DNA from: JBBTXL01 sp038062295
Lineage (GTDB): Bacteria > Patescibacteriota > Minisyncoccia > GWC2-36-17 > WO2-46-25
Direction: 5' to 3'
DNA: 8,040 bases
Assembly: GCA_038062295.1 (NCBI GenBank)
Contig: JBBTXL010000043.1
Location: 1 to 8,040 of the forward strand
Under the pieces are notes generated by a model that was not told the origin of the DNA, did no database searches, and was given only the letters and a program-made list of their open reading frames with translations. A program made the position numbers and the translations under genes. This document shows positions 5,107-8,040 of this stretch, piece after piece (within the stretch, counting starts at the first letter, position 1; every line of letters begins with the position of its first letter).

Positions 5107-5787
5107 ATGCGTACTTCGTATCATGGTATGAAGCAACAGAAGAATATTTTACCGCGCGTTCTCGTGGAACGAAAACTTCGCGCGAAGCGCATCATCCGCG
5201 CGCTCAAAAAGCTGTTCCCGAAAGCGGGTATCGTGCTTCGGTATTCCAACAACTGGGAACTCTTGGTGGCGGTGCAGTTATCCGCCCAATGCACGGATAA
5301 AAAAGTGAATGAAGTGACCGCAATACTTTTTAAGAAGTATCGGACGCTTGACGACTACGCGCATGCGGACCAAAAAGAGTTTGAACAAGATATCCATCCG
5401 ACCGGCTTTTACCGTAACAAGACCAAAAACATCCTTGCCGCCGCGCGCATGGTGCAAGAAAAGTTTTACGGGAAGATTCCGCACACGATGGGTGAGATGG
5501 TGACCATTCCTGGTGTTGCGCGCAAAACGGCGAATGTGGTGCTTGGCAACGTGTATGGTGTCGTGGAAGGCATTGCGGTGGATACGCATGTGATGCGTCT
5601 GTCGCGCAAACTTGGGCTGACGAACGAGCGCACACCGGAAAAAATAGAGCAGGACCTGATGCGCATCACACCGAAAAAGGATTGGTTTTTGCTTACCTAT
5701 CTTTTGATAGCGTATGGCAGGAAGTACTGTACCGCGCGTTCGCACGACCACGCGCAGTGCCCATTGGAAAAATTACGGTCATTATAG
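5107..5787 (+). CDS. nth: Endonuclease III (DNA glycosylase/AP lyase) with a degenerate Fe-S site
   Basis: The 226-residue product is a base-excision repair enzyme that removes oxidised pyrimidines and cuts the abasic site. Motifs: QLSAQCTDKKVN (57-68), a helix-hairpin-helix MVTIPGVARKTANVVLGN (131-148) with the catalytic Lys140, and GIAVDTHVMRL (155-165) with the catalytic Asp159, placed as K120/D138 in the E. coli enzyme. The C-terminal iron-sulfur motif is broken. E. coli has Cys at relative positions 0, +7, +10 and +16; here these are Cys208, His215, Cys218 and Arg224, and the chain ends two residues later. A [4Fe-4S] cluster is therefore unlikely, although both active-site residues remain. 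The start is uncertain: ATG 5107 touches the palindrome, which would bury any ribosome-binding site, and ATG 5128 (MKQQKN...) is a good alternative that loses nothing conserved. A two-helix membrane gene follows 15 bases later. Confidence 0.93.
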   Translation: MRTSYHGMKQQKNILPRVLVERKLRAKRIIRALKKLFPKAGIVLRYSNNWELLVAVQLSAQCTDKKVNEVTAILFKKYRTLDDYAHADQKEFEQDIHPTGFYRNKTKNILAAARMVQEKFYGKIPHTMGEMVTIPGVARKTANVVLGNVYGVVEGIAVDTHVMRLSRKLGLTNERTPEKIEQDLMRITPKKDWFLLTYLLIAYGRKYCTARSHDHAQCPLEKLRSL

Positions 5788-5802
5788 TACGCTGAAGAGA
5801 GT

Positions 5803-6189
5803 ATGGTACAAAAAATCGTAAAATTTTTTGACCGTGCGGAGGACAAAGCGCGCGGCGCGCTAAGCCGCCGGCCCTTGGCGTACGCCTTTGTGGGGGGTGT
5901 TGGAGTAGTGCTGTTTTGGCGCGGCGTATGGCACGCCGCGGACGACTACGGCTTGACCAGCTTTGCCTCCATTGTCATCGGTATTGCCATTCTCCTTATT
6001 ACAGGACTGTTCGTTTCTATTTTCATCGGTGACAGGATCATTCTGTCGGGGTTACGAGGGGAGAAAAAGCTTGCCGAAAAGACGGAACAGGAGGTACGGT
6101 CGGAGCAGAACGTATTACAGGATATCAAAAACAAGCTGGATAAGGTTGAACGCGAGGTAGAATCCATGAACCATCCCAAGCAGGAATGA
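5803..6189 (+). CDS. Small membrane protein with C-terminal coiled coil, unknown function
   Basis: The 128-residue product has a basic amphipathic N-terminus (MVQKIVKFFDRAEDKARGALSRR), two predicted transmembrane helices (about 25-41 and 53-77), and a highly charged heptad-like C-terminal segment (about 84-121, rich in E/K/Q with L and V at regular spacing) that should form a coiled coil. I do not recognise a named family. Both ends should face the cytoplasm if the helices form a hairpin (positive-inside rule, inference). A modest ribosome-binding site (GAAGAGAG) lies just before ATG 5803, 15 bases after the nth stop, which points to co-transcription with nth. The motif FWRGVWHAADDYG between the helices is the most distinctive stretch and a good probe for homologues. 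Confidence 0.82.
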   Translation: MVQKIVKFFDRAEDKARGALSRRPLAYAFVGGVGVVLFWRGVWHAADDYGLTSFASIVIGIAILLITGLFVSIFIGDRIILSGLRGEKKLAEKTEQEVRSEQNVLQDIKNKLDKVEREVESMNHPKQE

Positions 6190-6216
6190 GGGTACCAAGA
6201 TATCAAGGAACAATGC

Positions 6217-6252
6217 GGTATTTCGGAAAAAGCTTACATTTCCCGAAATACC
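6217..6252. promoter_or_regulatory. Hairpin in the leader of rsmE
   Basis: GGTATTTCGG (6217-6226) and CCGAAATACC (6243-6252) form a perfect 10-bp stem with a 16-base A/T-rich loop, ending 16 bases before the rsmE ATG. No T-run follows, so it is a poor intrinsic terminator. It could be a 5'-UTR hairpin limiting translation of rsmE, an mRNA processing site or an operator. It occupies the only sizeable gap in the nth-to-ATPase part of the cluster. Confidence 0.5.
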
Positions 6253-6268
6253 CCATGGATACAAGTAT

Positions 6269-7024
6269 ATGGGCGCGCGAGAACTGAATTACGCCCGCCA
6301 ACGGCGAGGCTCGCCAACAAAGGCAGCACGATTTTTCATGTCGGGCCCCTTGCGCCAGGGCGAGCTGTATGTGGTGCAGGAGCCGGGGTTGGTGAGACAA
6401 ATTACCAGGGTTTTGCGGCTTGGCGCCGGTGCGCCGTTGATATTTCTTGATAATTCCGGGTACGAGTATCCCGCCACCATCGATGCGGTTCATCACGGGG
6501 AGGTGGTATGTACCCTGGGGAAGCGCCGGCACAACGAATGTGAGCCGCCCAACCGGGTTGTCCTGTATCAAAGCGTGATAAAAAAGGATAAAATGGAATG
6601 GGTGGTTGAAAAATGCACCGAACTGGGAGTTTCTTCCGTTGTTCCGGTCATTGCAGCGCGTTCGGTAAAACAGGGGATTTCCCTGGAGCGGCTGCGCACA
6701 ACAGCGCGGGAAGCGGCCGAACAATCGCGGCGCGGAAAGATACCGAATATCGCTGTGCCCATGGTGTTTGGGGCAGCGGTCAAACATGCGGAAGCAAGCG
6801 GCGCGGAGAATGTTCTGTGTGACGCAGGTGCTCATCCGGATGCGAAAGAGCATGTCCGTATGCGCGCAAGGAATGCCGTTAATCTCTTCATAGGACCGGA
6901 AGGAGGGTTTGATGAACAGGAAATCATTCATGCTGTGCAGAACGGATTTTTGGTGTGTGGTCTGGGGCCGCGCATCCTGCGCAGTGAAACGGCTGCAGTA
7001 GCCGCAACCTTTTTATTTATTTAA
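6269..7024 (+). CDS. rsmE: 16S rRNA (uracil-1498-N3)-methyltransferase
   Basis: The 251-residue product methylates N3 of U1498 in 16S rRNA of the 30S subunit, using S-adenosylmethionine. It is a SPOUT-class knotted methyltransferase. Visible features: an N-terminal PUA-like domain starting at RFF (21-23) with ITRVLRL (45-51), the linker QSVIKKDKMEWVVEKCTELGV (101-121), TTAREAAEQSRRGKIP (144-159), and the SAM-binding trefoil knot LFIGPEGGFDEQEI (206-219) and GLGPRILRSETAAVAA (231-246). Family members usually begin within a few residues of RFF; here about 20 extra basic residues (MGARELNYARQRRGSPTK...) come first. ATG 6269 is the only ATG or GTG/TTG start in frame before RFF, and its ribosome-binding site is weak. 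The extension may therefore be real, or translation may start elsewhere. The gene ends with TAA 4 bases before the P-type ATPase homologue. Confidence 0.94.
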   Translation: MGARELNYARQRRGSPTKAARFFMSGPLRQGELYVVQEPGLVRQITRVLRLGAGAPLIFLDNSGYEYPATIDAVHHGEVVCTLGKRRHNECEPPNRVVLYQSVIKKDKMEWVVEKCTELGVSSVVPVIAARSVKQGISLERLRTTAREAAEQSRRGKIPNIAVPMVFGAAVKHAEASGAENVLCDAGAHPDAKEHVRMRARNAVNLFIGPEGGFDEQEIIHAVQNGFLVCGLGPRILRSETAAVAATFLFI

Positions 7025-7028
7025 AGCG

Positions 7029-8040
7029 ATGCGAAACGCATTTCGTCTTACATTCTTACTCTCGCTGACGGCAAAAATATGCGCGGTGGCGATTTTACTT
7101 TCCATCGGCGCTGTTGTTTCAGCCGGCATTGCTGTGGGCGCATTATGTGCCGCCGCCGTCCTTTTGGTTATCGCGCGGAGGAAAAAAAGAGCTTTATGCG
7201 ATAAGCTTGCATCCACGTTTCCGGTGGCGGTACGCGTTCGGGGACAGGATAGCATGCACGAGCTTCTTGCTGCGCAGACGGGGCAGGGAGTCACGGTTGT
7301 GGTCCGCAATGGCGAGCGAATTCCGGTGGACGGGGTACTCAAGAGCGAGACTGCGCGTTTAAGCGAATATCCGCTTGCGGGAGAGTCGAAAGAGGTCATT
7401 AAAAAATCGGGTGCGATGGTGTATGCCGGCTCTCTGAATGAGGGCGAACAGATAACCGTGGATGCGATCGCCGCAGGAAAGGACACGCTCATCGCCCAGC
7501 GGTACGCGACTGCGCGTTTTACGGATGTCATCCGTTCGCAGTCGGTGCGCATGGCGTATGGGCTTGGCACCCTGTTTACGCTCGGAGCCGTTCTCGTTGC
7601 GTTTGTGCTCTACTTTTCCGATTGGCAGAATTCCATTGAACTTGCGGCGAGTTTACTGCTTGTTATTTCCGGCGTTGAGGCGGCATATTTTGTTGCGGTG
7701 CTCGTTAGCCTTGCGATCATGCGAAGCGCGGTGAAAGGGATGGTACTCAAAAATTCCGGGCAATTCGATATGCTGGCAAAAATATCATTGTGTCTGCTCC
7801 AGCAGTCGCCGTTGACGCGCTACCGTGAGACGGTCATTGCGTCAGTCAGGACATTCTGGGGAGCAAGTACCGAAGATGTGCTCGGTATTGTGGCGGCGGC
7901 CGGCTTATATCTTGATAACGAGAGCCTTGCCGCGGCAACCCGTGCCGCACGGGAGAAAAATATCGCGCATCATCCGCCCGAGAAAATGACGGTGACCAAA
8001 GACCAGGGAACGGTCGCAACCATTGGCGGAGCGGCGGTCG
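7029..8040 (+). CDS. P-type ATPase homologue with lost catalytic motifs (3' partial)
   Basis: The frame runs open from ATG 7029 to the window end (337 residues seen; full P-type pumps have 600 or more). Order of parts: hydrophobic segment(s) at about 8-49; an actuator domain with VVVRNGERIPVDGVL (90-104) and YPLAGESKEVIKKSGAMVYAGSLN (114-137); then two membrane helices (about 177-197 and 205-230) and KGMVLKNSGQFDMLAK (236-251). The layout matches heavy-metal (P1B) pumps, where the last block precedes DKTGT. But the CPC ion-binding motif is replaced by GVE (215-217), the phosphorylation motif DKTGTLT by LQQSPLT (257-263, Gln in place of the essential Asp), and TGES by AGES (117-120). Similarity continues after the lost motif (EDVLGIVAAAGLYLDNESLAAATRAAREKNI, like the helix leading to the HP motif). 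This argues against a local frameshift. It cannot pump by the usual phosphoenzyme cycle. A role as a regulatory or structural pseudo-transporter is inference. It starts 4 bases after rsmE. Confidence 0.85.
   Translation, partial: MRNAFRLTFLLSLTAKICAVAILLSIGAVVSAGIAVGALCAAAVLLVIARRKKRALCDKLASTFPVAVRVRGQDSMHELLAAQTGQGVTVVVRNGERIPVDGVLKSETARLSEYPLAGESKEVIKKSGAMVYAGSLNEGEQITVDAIAAGKDTLIAQRYATARFTDVIRSQSVRMAYGLGTLFTLGAVLVAFVLYFSDWQNSIELAASLLLVISGVEAAYFVAVLVSLAIMRSAVKGMVLKNSGQFDMLAKISLCLLQQSPLTRYRETVIASVRTFWGASTEDVLGIVAAAGLYLDNESLAAATRAAREKNIAHHPPEKMTVTKDQGTVATIGGAAV

Noticed and set aside
6203..6931. Long minus-strand open frame of 242 codons opposite rsmE
   Set aside because: No recognisable domain, rich in His/Arg/Phe/Pro, and entirely antisense to a clear rsmE.
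7800..7811. Loss of the DKTGT motif as a local frameshift or sequencing error
   Set aside because: The frame stays open and P-type-like sequence continues in the same frame on both sides. The CPC and TGES changes lie elsewhere in the gene, so a single local error cannot explain them.

Overview
The window looks like a piece of a compact, gene-dense bacterial chromosome, most likely from the Candidate Phyla Radiation (Patescibacteria, Parcubacteria-like). This is inference. It rests on small membrane proteins of unknown role coupled to a bacterial PH-domain protein, a bifunctional phosphoglucose/phosphomannose isomerase beside a short zinc-less ROK kinase, an endonuclease III with a broken iron-sulfur site, and a secreted protein ending in a divergent InlB B-repeat. 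TGA is used as a normal stop, so the recoded TGA=Gly lineages are excluded. No tRNA, rRNA, CRISPR array or recognisable insertion sequence is visible.

Left part (1-2460), cell-surface genes with their own signals. The 3' end of a secreted InlB-repeat protein converges on a minus-strand lipoprotein (353-1612) that I read as a seven-bladed beta-propeller with velcro closure. A strong hairpin plus U-tract terminator lies between them. Next comes a 304-base gap holding a decayed second copy of part of the gene at 2494 and a near-consensus extended -10 promoter. That promoter drives a single-gene unit (1917-2387, small exported protein with a WEMNPILG motif) which ends at its own terminator. The unit is flanked by a 49-bp imperfect direct repeat, so it looks like an inserted or duplicated cassette.

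Right part (2494-8040), one long co-directional cluster. Four genes are chained by ATGA stop/start overlaps: a two-helix membrane protein, a membrane PH-domain protein, PGI/PMI and a ROK sugar kinase. The last two fit together: the kinase phosphorylates a hexose and the isomerase moves the product between glucose-6-P, mannose-6-P and fructose-6-P. A perfect 36-bp palindrome then separates the sugar genes from endonuclease III (nth), a membrane/coiled-coil protein, rsmE (16S rRNA m3U1498 methyltransferase) and the 5' part of a P-type ATPase homologue that runs off the end.

The most interesting item is that last gene. It keeps the actuator domain and transmembrane layout of a heavy-metal P-type ATPase, but it has lost the CPC ion-binding motif and the DKTGT phosphorylation motif while its frame stays fully open. 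It therefore looks like a maintained pseudo-transporter rather than a decaying gene. Other items worth following are the palindrome, the direct repeats around the exported-protein cassette, and the Cys-to-His/Arg changes in endonuclease III.
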